The notes: a model not told the origin generated them from the letters alone. A DNA stretch of 64,000 bases from Burkholderia ubonensis (GCF_001718695.1 NZ_CP013420.1:1-64000); one strand, 5' to 3'. Counted from the stretch's first letter, positions 29,209 through 40,059 are shown. Numbers and translations: made by a program.

Positions 29209-29332
29209 CCGTGTCAACCGTTTGAATGCGTACCGTTGGATGTCGCCGGGGGCGCGCCGCCTGCCGCGGCACATCCCCGGGACGATTTCGTCAGCCGTTC
29301 ATGGCGCGCCGCCGGGCAGCGCCGATCCCGTC

Positions 29333-31422
<2,090 letters not shown>

Positions 31423-31449
31423 CGCCGCCGGCGTCAATTGCCCGCCCAA

Positions 31450-31486
31450 TAAAAAACGGTGCGATACCCTGTCGGGTACCGCACCG
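31450..31486 (-). terminator. Intrinsic terminator for the porin gene
   Basis: On the minus strand CGGTGCGGTACCC and GGGTATCGCACCG form a stem with a GACA loop, followed by T6. It lies about 65 bp beyond the porin stop codon. Confidence 0.8.
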
Positions 31487-31549
31487 ATACGCGCCTCTCG
31501 CAGCAGCGTGGAAAACGTCGTCGAATCGATTCCTTGAGTCGTGCCCTGA

Positions 31550-32629
31550 TCAGAACAGGTGCTGGATGCCGGCGTAGAAGCCGGTCTGGCTGCCGCCCAG
31601 TTTCGGGTTGCCGGTCGACACGTCGGTGCCTGCGTTGTTCGCATTCAGGCCGAAGTTCGCGGTCTTGCTGTTGCGGGCCGTCGCGACCTGGAAGTCGAGC
31701 AGCGTGCGCTTCGACAGGTTGTACGTGCCGCCGAGCGTGTAGATGTTCGCGTTGCCGCCGCCGTGGTTCGTGTTCACGTGATACACGGCCGCGATCAGCG
31801 CGGCAGCCGGCGTGGCTTGCCACGTCACGCCGCCCCAGACCTGGTCGGTCGCCGTCACGCCGACATTGCCGGTCGGCGTGCCCGCGCTGTCGGCGCGCGA
31901 CGCCTGATAGGCCGCCTGCAGCTTGAACGGGCCGAGGAACACGTTCGCGCCCGCGAAGTATTCGCGCGAGTAGTTGTACACGTCGGAGAACCTGCCGTTG
32001 CTGTCGCGCGTTTCGTCGTAGATGCCGCGCAACTGGAACAGCGACGTCGTGTAGGTGATCTGCGCGCCGGCCGCACGGCCCGGCTGGCCGGCCGTCGTGT
32101 TGCCGTTGAAGCTCGTCGAGTTCGAGAACGAGAACTGGCCGTAGAAATCGAAGCCGTAGTACTTCGGCGACTGATACGACACGTTGTTGCTGGTCTTGTT
32201 CCAGTTGCGGCCGCGCACGAGCGACGCCGTCGACCAGGCCGACTGTCCGAACGGGTCGAAGTCCCACACGCCGTTCGCGATCGCGAGTTCGCGGCCGAGC
32301 AGCAGCGTACCGTAGCGATCGTTCGAGATCCCGACCGTCGCGAAACGATCCCAGATCGAGCCGCTCGTGCCCAGGCCGCCGTTCATCGTGTTGAACGCGC
32401 CTTCGAGGTGGAACAGGACCTTGTTGCCGCCGCCGATGTCCTCGGCGCCCTTGAGGCCCCACAGGCTCGTGCCCCAGTCGCCGCTTTCCGCGCGCCAGCG
32501 GGAGCCGTTCTGCATCCCGTTCAAGTATTCGATGCCGGCGTCCAGACGGCCGTACAGCGTGACGCTGCTTTGCGCGTGAGCTGCGACTCCAGCAGCCATC
32601 AGCGCTGCGGCGACCAAAGCTTTCTTCAT
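31550..32629 (-). CDS. Gram-negative trimeric porin
   Basis: A 359-residue outer-membrane channel of the Burkholderia OmpC/Opc-like family. A signal peptide (MKKALVAAALMAAGVAAHA) precedes the mature start QSSVTLYGRLDAGIEY, the hallmark first strand. The usual blocks SRWGLKG-like (here TSLWGLKGAEDIGGG), DRYGTLLLGRE and a C-terminal Phe (GIQHLF) recognised by the BAM machinery are present. GGAGG precedes two adjacent ATG codons; the one at 32629 has the better spacing. It should allow passive uptake of small hydrophilic solutes. The long upstream region with an inverted repeat suggests regulation. Confidence 0.95.
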   Translation of the reverse strand: MKKALVAAALMAAGVAAHAQSSVTLYGRLDAGIEYLNGMQNGSRWRAESGDWGTSLWGLKGAEDIGGGNKVLFHLEGAFNTMNGGLGTSGSIWDRFATVGISNDRYGTLLLGRELAIANGVWDFDPFGQSAWSTASLVRGRNWNKTSNNVSYQSPKYYGFDFYGQFSFSNSTSFNGNTTAGQPGRAAGAQITYTTSLFQLRGIYDETRDSNGRFSDVYNYSREYFAGANVFLGPFKLQAAYQASRADSAGTPTGNVGVTATDQVWGGVTWQATPAAALIAAVYHVNTNHGGGNANIYTLGGTYNLSKRTLLDFQVATARNSKTANFGLNANNAGTDVSTGNPKLGGSQTGFYAGIQHLF

Positions 32630-33209
32630 CATCTCCTCCATACCCTGTCAAAAAGTCAACCCAGAACTGCACGAGATGCCCGACGCCGCGAGCGCCGGGC
32701 AAAAGCGGGCAACTACGGAGACCTCGTGCGAAGCCGGTCGGGCGCAGCACGCGGGCAAGCGGACGGGGTGGCCGTTGAGCGGGCCCGCGCGGCCGGGTCG
32801 GCGTGGCGGGGTCTCCTTGTCGTCATGAAGCTAAACTACATTTCATGAACTTCGTTTTGCTACTTTGGTTACTAATTTAGCAAAAATACACTTTTGTGGC
32901 GACGGAAATCGTTGTTTGACTAACACGTGTGTCGAAATTGCCATGCAACACGGGTCGTCACGGTGGCAAGGACTACCGTCGATCGCCGGAAAACCCTTGT
33001 CCTGCAAGGGATACATGGATTCTCCAGACATGGCTCAAGGATTGCCACTATTGACGACGCCGCGGGTGTCGGCGTAAGCGGCGGGAAGGCAGGATTGGTA
33101 AGTAATTCGTAATAAGTTGGCGGCGCTTCGACGTCGTGTCGACGCGGCCGCGCACGGCCGTCGGCGTCCGTCGGCGGCGCGCGAGGCGGGGGCTTGGGCG
33201 CGTTGCGGG
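32630..33209. other. Long AT-rich regulatory region between porin and LysR genes
   Basis: About 580 bases without a supportable gene. The part at about 32830-32960 is strikingly AT-rich for this genome and contains an inverted repeat (32855-32885) and TTCATGAA motifs; it most likely holds the porin promoter and its operators. A short hairpin CCCTTG-TCCTG-CAAGGG lies at about 32993-33009. The part from 33100 on is the 3' side of the LysR gene. Confidence 0.6.
32855..32885. promoter_or_regulatory. 8-bp inverted repeat in the porin upstream region
   Basis: TTTTGCTA (32855-32862) and TAGCAAAA (32878-32885) are exact inverted repeats with a 15-bp AT-rich spacer, about 230 bp upstream of the porin start. 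The arrangement suits a dimeric regulator, for instance an OmpR- or LysR-type protein. Confidence 0.5.
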
Positions 33210-34133
33210 TCAGCCGGGCGCCGGCCGCGCGTCGAGCAGCCGGGCGCGAATCCAGCGGTGCGCGTCGGTGCGCGCATGCTTCGCGTGCGAGTAGACCTTC
33301 AGCGTGTAGCGCGGAATCTCGAACGGCGCCGGAAAGATCCGGATCGGCGCCGCATGCCGCAGCGCCTGCGCGGCGCGGTTCGGCACGGTCATCAGGAGCC
33401 CTGATTCCGCGATGATGAACGGCGCGGCGAGCACGCTCGGCAACTGCACCGCGACCTGCCGCGCGAGGCCGAGCCGGTCGAGCACGTAGTCGACGACGCC
33501 GCGCGTCTCGTTCCACGGCGTGACGACGACGTGCCGCGCCGCGAGGTACTGCTCGAGCGTGAGGCGGCGCCGGACCTGCGGATGGCGCTCGCTCGCGATC
33601 ACGACGTAGTCGTCGGAGAACCAGTCGAATTCCTCGATCCCCGGCGCGTCGGCCGCCGCTTCCTCGTGGTAGCCGAGCGCGAAGTCGATGCGGCCTGCCG
33701 CGAGCTCGTCGGTCGAGATCTTGCGGTCCGAGTGGACGACCCGGAAGCGCAGTTGCGGCGCGACGTGCTGGATCCGCGCGATGAACGCGGGCAGCACGGC
33801 GAACGCGGTGTAGTCGGTTGCCGCGAACACGAAGGTGCGCTCGCTGCGCGCCGGGTCGAAGCGGCGGGCGCGCGCGAGCCCCTTCGACATCGCGTCGAGC
33901 GCGTCGCCGGCCCAGGCCGCGATGTCGTCGGCGCGCACGGTCGGCTGCATCTCGTTGCCGAGCCGCACGAACAGCGCGTCGCCGATCGCCGTGCGCAGCC
34001 GCGCGAGCGCGTGGCTCAGCGCGGACGGGCTCATCGCCAGCTCGTTCGCCGCCGCGGCGACCGACCGGTGGCGGTACAGCGCGTCGAACACGAGCAGCAG
34101 GTTCAGGTCGAGGCGGCGCAGATCAGGATGCAT
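33210..34133 (-). CDS. LysR-family transcriptional regulator
   Basis: 307 residues. The N-terminal winged HTH (DLNLLLVFDALYRHRSVAAAA to about residue 65) is typical of the NodD/NahR-like branch, and the C-terminal two-lobed effector domain follows (about 90-300), including a recognisable PWNETRGVVDYVLD segment. The ligand is not known. The ATG at 34133 starts MHPDLRRLDLN; a GTG at 34163 would add ten residues. It is divergent from a GNAT acetyltransferase, and the porin gene lies downstream in the same direction, so either could be a target. Confidence 0.9.
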   Translation of the reverse strand: MHPDLRRLDLNLLLVFDALYRHRSVAAAANELAMSPSALSHALARLRTAIGDALFVRLGNEMQPTVRADDIAAWAGDALDAMSKGLARARRFDPARSERTFVFAATDYTAFAVLPAFIARIQHVAPQLRFRVVHSDRKISTDELAAGRIDFALGYHEEAAADAPGIEEFDWFSDDYVVIASERHPQVRRRLTLEQYLAARHVVVTPWNETRGVVDYVLDRLGLARQVAVQLPSVLAAPFIIAESGLLMTVPNRAAQALRHAAPIRIFPAPFEIPRYTLKVYSHAKHARTDAHRWIRARLLDARPAPG

Positions 34134-34266
34134 GATGTTCAGGTATGGATGAATAAACTGCACTTCCTGCAGTGGCTCGACGAACGTAGCATGACGTCTT
34201 CATCGGCGCCAGCGCGCGTGCGCGGCGCCGCCGTTTGCTGCATGCCGGCCGGGGAGGGCCTTTACC

Positions 34267-34779
34267 GTGCATATCGACATCCGTTCCGCCACCGTTGCCG
34301 ACGCGCCGCTGATCCTGCGCTTCATCACCGAGCTGGCGATCTACGAGAAAGCCGAAGACCAGGTGGTCGCGACCGTCGCGTCGCTCGAGCGCAGCCTGTT
34401 CGGCGACGCGTCGCCGGCGCGCGCGCTGATCTGCGAGGTCGACGGCGAGCCGGCGGGCTTCGCCGTGTATTTCCTTTCGTATTCGACGTGGCTCGGCCGG
34501 CAGGGGCTGTATCTCGAGGACCTGTACGTGTCGCCGCGCTTTCGCGGCGCGGGGGCCGGCCTGCGCCTGCTGAAGGCGCTCGCGCGGATCGCGGTCGATG
34601 CCGGCTGCGGGCGCTTCGAGTGGAGCGTGCTCGACTGGAACGAACCGGCGATCCGCTTCTACGAGAGCGTCGGTGCCGAGCCGCAGAGCGAATGGGTGCG
34701 CTACCGGCTCGCGGGCGATGCGCTGCGCGCATTCGCCGATGCGGCGCCCGTGGACGCCGCGCCGTCGGGCCGTGCATGA
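34267..34779 (+). CDS. GNAT-family N-acetyltransferase (SSAT/thialysine-type)
   Basis: A 170-residue acetyltransferase using acetyl-CoA. The acetyl-CoA pyrophosphate loop is RFRGAGAGLRLL (motif A, near residue 96), preceded by LYLEDLYVSPRFRG, the form seen in spermidine/thialysine acetyltransferases, and followed by EWSVLDWNEPAIRFYESVGA (motif B). That pattern makes a polyamine-like or amino acid-like amine the likely acceptor, by inference. The start is a GTG at 34267 giving MHIDIRSATVADA. It stands alone, divergent from the LysR gene. Confidence 0.88.
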   Translation: MHIDIRSATVADAPLILRFITELAIYEKAEDQVVATVASLERSLFGDASPARALICEVDGEPAGFAVYFLSYSTWLGRQGLYLEDLYVSPRFRGAGAGLRLLKALARIAVDAGCGRFEWSVLDWNEPAIRFYESVGAEPQSEWVRYRLAGDALRAFADAAPVDAAPSGRA

Positions 34780-34866
34780 GCGCAAGTAAGCGCACGTAAA
34801 CGCAGCCGGGCGCCGCGCGGCGAACCGCGGGGCGCCCGGCGTCGGGGCGTCGAAGCGGATTCGGGC

Positions 34867-35646
34867 TTACTTGAGGCTGCCCGACAGGAACCCGCGCAGG
34901 CGCTCGCTCTTCGGGTTCGCGAAGACCTCGGCGGGCACGCCTTCTTCCTCGACGCGCCCCTGGTGCAGGAACATCACGTGGTTCGACACGTTGCGCGCGA
35001 AACCCATCTCGTGCGTGACGACGACCATCGTCCGGCCTTCCTCGGCCAGCTTCTGCATCACCTTCAGCACTTCGCCGACGAGTTCGGGATCGAGCGCGGA
35101 GGTCGGCTCGTCGAACAGCATCACGTCCGGGTGCATGGCCAGCGCCCGCGCGATCGCGACGCGCTGCTGCTGGCCGCCCGACAGGTGCGACGGATACTGC
35201 TTCTCGACCCGCGGCGGCAGCCCGACCTTCTCCAGGTACTCGCGCGCGCGCTCCTCGGCTTCGCGCTTGCCGAGCTTCAGCACGTTGACCGGCGCTTCGA
35301 TCACGTTCTCGAGCACGTTCATGTGCGACCACAGGTTGAAGTGCTGGAACACCATCGCGAGCTTGGTGCGTACGCGCTGCAGCTGCTTCGGCTCGGCGGC
35401 GCGCAGCGCGCCCGTCTTGTCGAGCGCGGTGCGCACTTCCTCGCCGTCGACGAAGATGCGGCCCGCGTTCGGCTGCTCGAGGAAGTTGATGCAGCGGAGC
35501 ATCGTGCTCTTGCCGGAGCCGGACGAGCCGATCACGCTGATCACGTCGCCCGCGTTCGCCTTCAGCGACACGCCCTTGAGCACTTCGTTGCTGCCGTACC
35601 GCTTGTGGAGATCGTCGACGAAAAGCTTCTGAGTCTGGGAGTTCAT
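34867..35646 (-). CDS. hisP: ATP-binding subunit of a basic amino acid ABC importer (HisP-like)
   Basis: A 259-residue cytosolic ATPase that drives uptake with the HisQ/HisM-like permeases. Walker A is GSSGSGKST (near residue 42), the Q-loop is in [13 protein letters not shown], the signature LSGGQQQR, Walker [13 protein letters not shown], and the H-loop THEMGF. The sequence [13 protein letters not shown] is characteristic of histidine/Lys-Arg-Orn transporters. The ATG at 35646 has AGGA upstream at good spacing. It is the last gene of the four-gene operon. Confidence 0.93.
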   Translation of the reverse strand: MNSQTQKLFVDDLHKRYGSNEVLKGVSLKANAGDVISVIGSSGSGKSTMLRCINFLEQPNAGRIFVDGEEVRTALDKTGALRAAEPKQLQRVRTKLAMVFQHFNLWSHMNVLENVIEAPVNVLKLGKREAEERAREYLEKVGLPPRVEKQYPSHLSGGQQQRVAIARALAMHPDVMLFDEPTSALDPELVGEVLKVMQKLAEEGRTMVVVTHEMGFARNVSNHVMFLHQGRVEEEGVPAEVFANPKSERLRGFLSGSLK

Positions 35647-35664
35647 CAATAGTCCTGCGGAAAC

Positions 35665-36378
35665 TTACTTGCCCTGCGGGCGCAGATACGCGAGCCAGCG
35701 GCGCTCGGCCTGGCGGAACAGCCAGACGAGCGTGAACGAGATCACGAGATAGAGCAGCGCGGCGATGCCGAACGCGTGGAACGACATGTAGGTCGCCGAG
35801 TTGACGTCGCGGGCGATCTTCAGGATGTCCGGCACCGTCGCCGTGAACGCGACCGTCGTCGCGTGCAGCATCAGGATCACCTCGTTGCTGTACAGCGGCA
35901 GCGCGCGGCGCAGCGCCGACGGCAGGATCACGCGGCGGTACATCGTGAAGGTCGACATCCCGTACGCGCGTGCGGCCTCGATCTCGCCGTAGGAGGTCGC
36001 CTTGATCGCGCCCGCGAAGATCTCGGTCGTGTACGCGCAGGTGTTCAGCGTGAACGCGAGCAGCGTGCAGTTCATCCCTTCGCGGAAGAACGCGTCGAGC
36101 ATCGGCGTGCCGCGCACGGCCTGCAGGCTGTAGAGGCCCGTGTAGCAGAGCAGCAGCTGCACGTAGAGCGGCGTGCCGCGGAACACGTACGTATAGAGCC
36201 ACACCGCGCCCGACAGCCATTTCTTCTTCGACACGCGCGCGACCGCGAGCGGCACCGACAGGCAGAAGCCGAGCCCGATCGACACGACGAGCAGCCACAG
36301 CGTGATCGCGACGCCGGTGAGGCGGTAGCCGTCGGTGTAGAGATAGTTGCGCCAGTATTCTTGAATGAGATCGATCAT
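35665..36378 (-). CDS. hisM: Permease subunit of the basic amino acid ABC importer (HisM-like)
   Basis: A 237-residue inner-membrane protein with about five helices. The EAA-type cytoplasmic loop GEIEAARAYGMSTFTMYRRVILP contacts the ATPase. FRGTPLYVQLLL is the conserved HisM stretch. Its start codon overlaps the hisQ stop by 4 bp (ATGA), so the two permeases are co-translated, and the ATPase gene follows after 18 bp. Confidence 0.93.
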   Translation of the reverse strand: MIDLIQEYWRNYLYTDGYRLTGVAITLWLLVVSIGLGFCLSVPLAVARVSKKKWLSGAVWLYTYVFRGTPLYVQLLLCYTGLYSLQAVRGTPMLDAFFREGMNCTLLAFTLNTCAYTTEIFAGAIKATSYGEIEAARAYGMSTFTMYRRVILPSALRRALPLYSNEVILMLHATTVAFTATVPDILKIARDVNSATYMSFHAFGIAALLYLVISFTLVWLFRQAERRWLAYLRPQGK

Positions 36379-37067
36379 AGGTCTGCCTTGCGGACGCCGG
36401 TCGAATAGCGCTTTTCAAGCCACATCAGCACGAAGTTCGAAATCGTCGTGATGGCCAGGTAGATCGCTCCCGCGATCAGCGTGAAGAAGAAGAACCGCAG
36501 CGTGCCCTTGCCGGCGTCCTGCGACGCCTTCACGACGTCGGCGAGGCCGATGATCGACACGAGCGCGGTCGATTTCACGAGCACCTGCCAGTTGTTGCCG
36601 ATGCCCGGCAGCGCGAAGCGCATCATCTGCGGGAACATGATGCGCGAGAACACCTGCCAGCTCGTCATCCCGTACGCGCTGCCGGCCTCGAGCTGGCCGC
36701 GCGGCACCGACAGGAATGCGCCGCGGAACGTCTCGGTGAAGTACGCGCCGTAGATGAAGCCGAGCACGAGCACGCCGGCGAGGAACGGATCGATGTCGAT
36801 CTGGTCCCAGCCCGCCGCGAGGTCGGTGAGCTGGTTCAGCCAGATCTGCAGGCTGTAGAACAGCAGCAGCATCAGCACGAGGTCGGGCACGCCGCGGATC
36901 AGCGTCGTGTAGACGGTGCCGACGCCGTTCGTGACGCGGTTGCGGGACAGCTTCGCGGCCGCGCCGAGGAGCCCCAGCAGGAACGACAGCGCGAGCGAGA
37001 GCACCGCCAGTTTGACGGTTTGCCAGGTGCCAGCGAAGATCAGCGGGCCGTAACCTTGAAGAAACAT
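36375..37067 (-). CDS. hisQ: Permease subunit of the basic amino acid ABC importer (HisQ-like)
   Basis: A 230-residue inner-membrane protein that pairs with the HisM-like subunit. It begins MFLQGYGPLIFAGTWQTVKLA, as in HisQ, shows IRGVPDLVLMLLLFY, and carries the EAA loop GQLEAGSAYGMTSWQVFSRIMFP. About five transmembrane segments are evident. It lies about 200 bp downstream of the binding-protein gene. Confidence 0.93.
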   Translation of the reverse strand: MFLQGYGPLIFAGTWQTVKLAVLSLALSFLLGLLGAAAKLSRNRVTNGVGTVYTTLIRGVPDLVLMLLLFYSLQIWLNQLTDLAAGWDQIDIDPFLAGVLVLGFIYGAYFTETFRGAFLSVPRGQLEAGSAYGMTSWQVFSRIMFPQMMRFALPGIGNNWQVLVKSTALVSIIGLADVVKASQDAGKGTLRFFFFTLIAGAIYLAITTISNFVLMWLEKRYSTGVRKADL

Positions 37068-37274
37068 ATGTGGTCCTTGACGGCGCACGGGTGCGCCGCG
37101 AAAGACGCGCTCCGCATGTTGCGCGGAACGCCCCGTGCGTATCATGACCGTCCGCCCGGCGAGGGCGCCGGACCTGCCTGCCGCGGTGGGCGGCGGGCGA
37201 GGGGGCGGGCGGCGCGTGGTTTGACTGCCTGTACTGCGCGAACGCGGGGCGCGCCCCGCATCCGTATCCGGCGC

Positions 37275-38051
37275 TCAGCGCGCCGAGTAGACGCTGAACG
37301 CGAAATACTTGTGCGACAGGCGGTCGTACGTGCCGTCCTTGTGCATGTCGGCCAGCGCCTGGTTGATCTTCAGCTTCAGGTCGGTGTCCTCCTTGCGCAG
37401 GCCGATCGCGGTGCCGTCGCCGATCGTCTTCGGATCCTTCACTTCCGGCCCCGCGAACGCGAAGCCCTTGCCGCGCGGCGTGCGCAGGAAGCCGTAGTCG
37501 GCCTGCAGTTCGTCCTGCAGCGTCGCGTCGAGGCGGCCCGAGCCGAGGTCGGCGTAGACCTGGTCCTGGTTCTGGTACGGAATGACGGTCACGCCCTGCG
37601 GCTCCCAGTACGCCTTCGCGTAGGTCTCCTGGGTCGAGCCCTGCTCGACGCCGACGCGCTTGCCCTTCAGCGACGCGACCGTCGGCAGCAGCGGCGAGCC
37701 GGTCTTCGCGATCATCCGCGCCGGCGCGTCGTACACCTTGTCGGAGAAGTCGATCTGTTCGCGGCGCTTGTCCGTCACGGTCAGCGACGACACGATCACG
37801 TCGTATTTCTTCGCCTTCAGCGCCGGGATGATCCCGTCGAGATCCTGCGCCACCCACACGCACTTGACGTTGATCCGCTTGCAGATTTCCTTGGTGAGAT
37901 CGACGTCGAAACCGACGATCTCGCCGCTCGGCGCGGTCGACTCGAACGGCGGGTAGCTGGCGTCGACGCCGATCCGCACGGTCTTCCACTCCTTCGCGAA
38001 GGCGCTGCCCGCCACGAGGGCGAGGGCGGCGCACAGGGCGGCCTTCTTCAT
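37275..38051 (-). CDS. Periplasmic binding protein for Lys/Arg/Orn or His (HisJ/ArgT-like)
   Basis: A 258-residue periplasmic protein. A signal peptide (MKKAALCAALALVAGSAFA) is followed by the binding-fold start TVRIGVDASYPPFES. Two close cysteines (CKRINVKC) match the disulfide of HisJ/LAO proteins, and VSSLTVTDKRREQIDFSDKVY and GVEQGSTQETYA are ligand-pocket blocks. Which basic amino acid is preferred is not readable. AAGG at 6-bp spacing favours the ATG at 38051 over one two codons upstream. It is the first gene of the transporter operon and, as usual, separated from the permeases by a larger gap. Confidence 0.93.
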   Translation of the reverse strand: MKKAALCAALALVAGSAFAKEWKTVRIGVDASYPPFESTAPSGEIVGFDVDLTKEICKRINVKCVWVAQDLDGIIPALKAKKYDVIVSSLTVTDKRREQIDFSDKVYDAPARMIAKTGSPLLPTVASLKGKRVGVEQGSTQETYAKAYWEPQGVTVIPYQNQDQVYADLGSGRLDATLQDELQADYGFLRTPRGKGFAFAGPEVKDPKTIGDGTAIGLRKEDTDLKLKINQALADMHKDGTYDRLSHKYFAFSVYSAR

Positions 38052-38558
38052 TTCCATCCTTTTGTCGCTCACTTCCGGGTGACGCTCGCGGCCGGTCGTG
38101 CCGGGCGCCGCGGCGTATTCTAGACGGCCAAAATTCGTGTTTCGGCGCGCTGACATCGGCGCTCGCCGCACGGGCGAACGCCAAAAGCGCGGTATTTTAC
38201 CCGAACGCGAAAGCCGGAAAACGGCAATCCGGCTCGATCGACGGATTCTTCGAACCGGCTGTTGCGGCAATCGATGTATTGATAACGGGCAGCGCGTCGA
38301 TTGGGCTCGTCAGTGCAACGATTCGATTGCGGCGCTCGTGGGCTCCACGTAAACCCCGGGGGGCAAGGAGGGCGACGGCAGGGCGGGCAGGGCGGGCGAA
38401 ACGCGCGCGAAGCCCGCTCCGGACCGAGACGCGTTCGGACTCGGCCGGTTCGACGCTGCCTGAAACGAAACAGGAGACGCGGGCACGAAGCCACGCGTCT
38501 CCTGCAATGCCGCCGGCGAGCGGTCGGCTTACTGCGGGGCGGCTTACTGTGGGCCGGC
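38052..38558. other. Intergenic region between the transporter operon and spy
   Basis: About 500 bases. The left part must contain the promoter of the amino acid transporter operon (read leftward). The right part contains the terminator of the spy-like gene and the repeats around its stop codon. A GC-rich direct repeat (GGCAGGGCGG twice) lies near 38380. No gene is supported. Confidence 0.6.
38471..38503 (-). terminator. Terminator downstream of the Spy-like gene
   Basis: CAGGAGACGCG and its complement CGCGTCTCCTG form an 11-bp stem with an 11-base spacer. On the minus strand it is followed by TTTCGTTTC. It lies about 55 bp past the spy stop codon. Confidence 0.7.
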
Positions 38559-38569
38559 TTACTGCGCCG
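38525..38569 (-). repeat. Three 15-bp repeats, each with an in-frame stop codon
   Basis: CGGCTTACTGYGGGS-type units lie at 38525-38539, 38540-38554 and 38555-38569. On the minus strand each contains CAG TAA. The first one met by the ribosome is the stop of the Spy-like protein; the other two are in the same frame behind it. Confidence 0.9.
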
Positions 38570-39107
38570 GCGCCGATGCGGCCTTGCCCGCCTGGCGGTG
38601 CTGTTCCCAGCGTTCCTTCATCTTCTCGCGGCGCTGCTCCATCCGCGCGTACTGCTGCTTGATCGCCGTGCTGACCATCGTCTTCTGCTGGTCGTTCAGC
38701 CCGTTGTAGAACGCGAGCCATGCGGCCGACGTCTGCTCGCGCAGCTGCGCGTTCTGCTGCTCGGCCTGCTGGCGCGCGGCATGCATCGCGTTCAGGTCGA
38801 GGATCGGCTGGTTCTGCTGCGCGTTGAACTGCGCGCGCATCTGCTCGTGGCTCTTGCGCATCGCGTCGCGGTTCTGCGTCATCGTATTGACCGCGGTCTG
38901 CCACTGCTGCTCCTGCGCGGCGGTGAGCTTCAGCTGGTCGTGCAGGCGCAGGATCGCGCCGAACGGGCCGCCCTCGTGGCCGTGCATCTGGTGCATGCCC
39001 GGGCCGCCCGGCGGCGGCGCGTCGGCCGGGGGCGCGGCATGCGCGGCGCCGAAGGCGAGAGCGAGCATGGTGGCGGCTGCGAGGGCCGCGCGGGAAGTCT
39101 TGTACAT
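38559..39107 (-). CDS. Spy/CpxP-family periplasmic protein
   Basis: 182 residues with a signal peptide ending AFGAAHA. The mature protein starts with a Pro/Gly/His-rich stretch (PPPGGPGMHQMHGHEGG), possibly metal-binding, followed by a long helical region with the two LTxxQ-type motifs (LKLTAAQEQQW and LNDQQKTM) that define the Spy/CpxP family. Spy is a periplasmic chaperone and CpxP an inhibitor of the sensor CpxA. Here the gene is divergent from a two-component system, the same layout as cpxP with cpxRA. AAGGAG lies 9 bp before the ATG at 39107. Confidence 0.88.
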   Translation of the reverse strand: MYKTSRAALAAATMLALAFGAAHAAPPADAPPPGGPGMHQMHGHEGGPFGAILRLHDQLKLTAAQEQQWQTAVNTMTQNRDAMRKSHEQMRAQFNAQQNQPILDLNAMHAARQQAEQQNAQLREQTSAAWLAFYNGLNDQQKTMVSTAIKQQYARMEQRREKMKERWEQHRQAGKAASAPAQ

Positions 39108-39230
39108 TTCGGAAACTCCTTGAATCGAACGGGTCCGGCGATGCGATGCGCGGGGTGGCCCGCGTGCCGCATCCGGTAAGACGCAGGTTAGCGGCGCGTG
39201 CGGCGGCCGGTGTTACGGCGTCCGGCGGCC

Positions 39231-39278
39231 GGGTTACCGCGCATTACAGTTCGCTTGCGCGGTAATCCGCAGTAACCC
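39231..39278. promoter_or_regulatory. 17-bp-arm palindromic operator between spy and the response regulator gene
   Basis: GGGTTACCGCGCATTAC (39231-39247) and the complement of 39262-39278 (GGGTTACTGCGGATTAC) match at 15 of 17 bases. Each arm holds two TTAC half-sites 10 bp apart (TTAC-N6-TTAC, mirrored as GTAA-N6-GTAA), the spacing used by OmpR/CpxR-type regulators. One further TTAC is at 39213-39216. It sits about 60 bp from the regulator start. Confidence 0.7.
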
Positions 39279-39333
39279 TTTCGTCCCTTTGTATCGTTCT
39301 TTGCGGCCGCCCTCGCGCGGTAAACTTCGAGCC

Positions 39334-40059
39334 ATGACTACCCAGATCCTCATCGTCGACGACGACCAAGAACTGCGCGACCTGCTGCGCGACTACCTGG
39401 TACGCCAGGGCATGGAAGTGTCCGTGCTGCACGACGCGGCGACGCTCGAGAAGCGCCTCGAGCGCGAGCGCCCCGACCTGATCGTGCTGGACCTGATGAT
39501 GCCGGGCGTGGACGGCCTCACCGCGCTGCGGCAGCTGCGCGCGGCAGGCGACGACATTCCCGTGATCATGCTGACCGCGCGCGCCGACGACGTCGACCGC
39601 ATCGTCGGGCTCGAACTCGGCGCGGACGACTACCTCGGCAAGCCGTTCAACCCGCGCGAGCTGCTCGCGCGCGTGCAGGCGGTGCTGCGGCGGCGCCGTG
39701 CGACGCCGTCGGCCGCGGCGCCCGAACAGCGCGAGCCTTACGCGTTCGGCCGCTTCCTGCTCGATTTCCAGGCCCGCACGCTGTCGGTCGACGGCAAGCC
39801 GGCCGCGCTGTCGAGCAGCGAATTCGCGCTGCTGAAGATCTTCGTCAACCACGCGCTGCGCACGCTCACGCGCGAACGGCTGCTCGAGCTGCTGCACGGG
39901 CCGGAATACGACGGCACCGACCGCGGCATCGACGTCCAGGTGTGGCGCCTGCGCCGCATTCTCGAGTCGGATCCGTCGTCGCCGCGCTTCATCCAGACGG
40001 TGCGGGGGCGCGGCTACGTGTTCGTGCCCGACGGCGAGGCCCATGCGCAAGCCCATTGA
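39334..40059 (+). CDS. OmpR-family response regulator
   Basis: 241 residues. The receiver domain (1-120) has the acidic pair DDD at 9-11, the phosphoryl-acceptor Asp53 in LIVLDLMMPG, Thr in MLTARAD and Lys in GKPFNPREL. The winged-helix DNA-binding domain (about 135-235) ends RFIQTVRGRGYVFVP. A -10-like TAAACT (39321-39326) stands very close to the ATG at 39334, so the transcript may have almost no leader. It overlaps the histidine kinase gene by 17 bp. Likely controls the divergent spy-like gene and itself. Confidence 0.93.
   Translation: MTTQILIVDDDQELRDLLRDYLVRQGMEVSVLHDAATLEKRLERERPDLIVLDLMMPGVDGLTALRQLRAAGDDIPVIMLTARADDVDRIVGLELGADDYLGKPFNPRELLARVQAVLRRRRATPSAAAPEQREPYAFGRFLLDFQARTLSVDGKPAALSSSEFALLKIFVNHALRTLTRERLLELLHGPEYDGTDRGIDVQVWRLRRILESDPSSPRFIQTVRGRGYVFVPDGEAHAQAH

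Noticed and set aside
32865-33077. Plus-strand frame of 70 codons upstream of the porin
   Set aside because: Lies in the AT-rich regulatory region, no ribosome site, no family.
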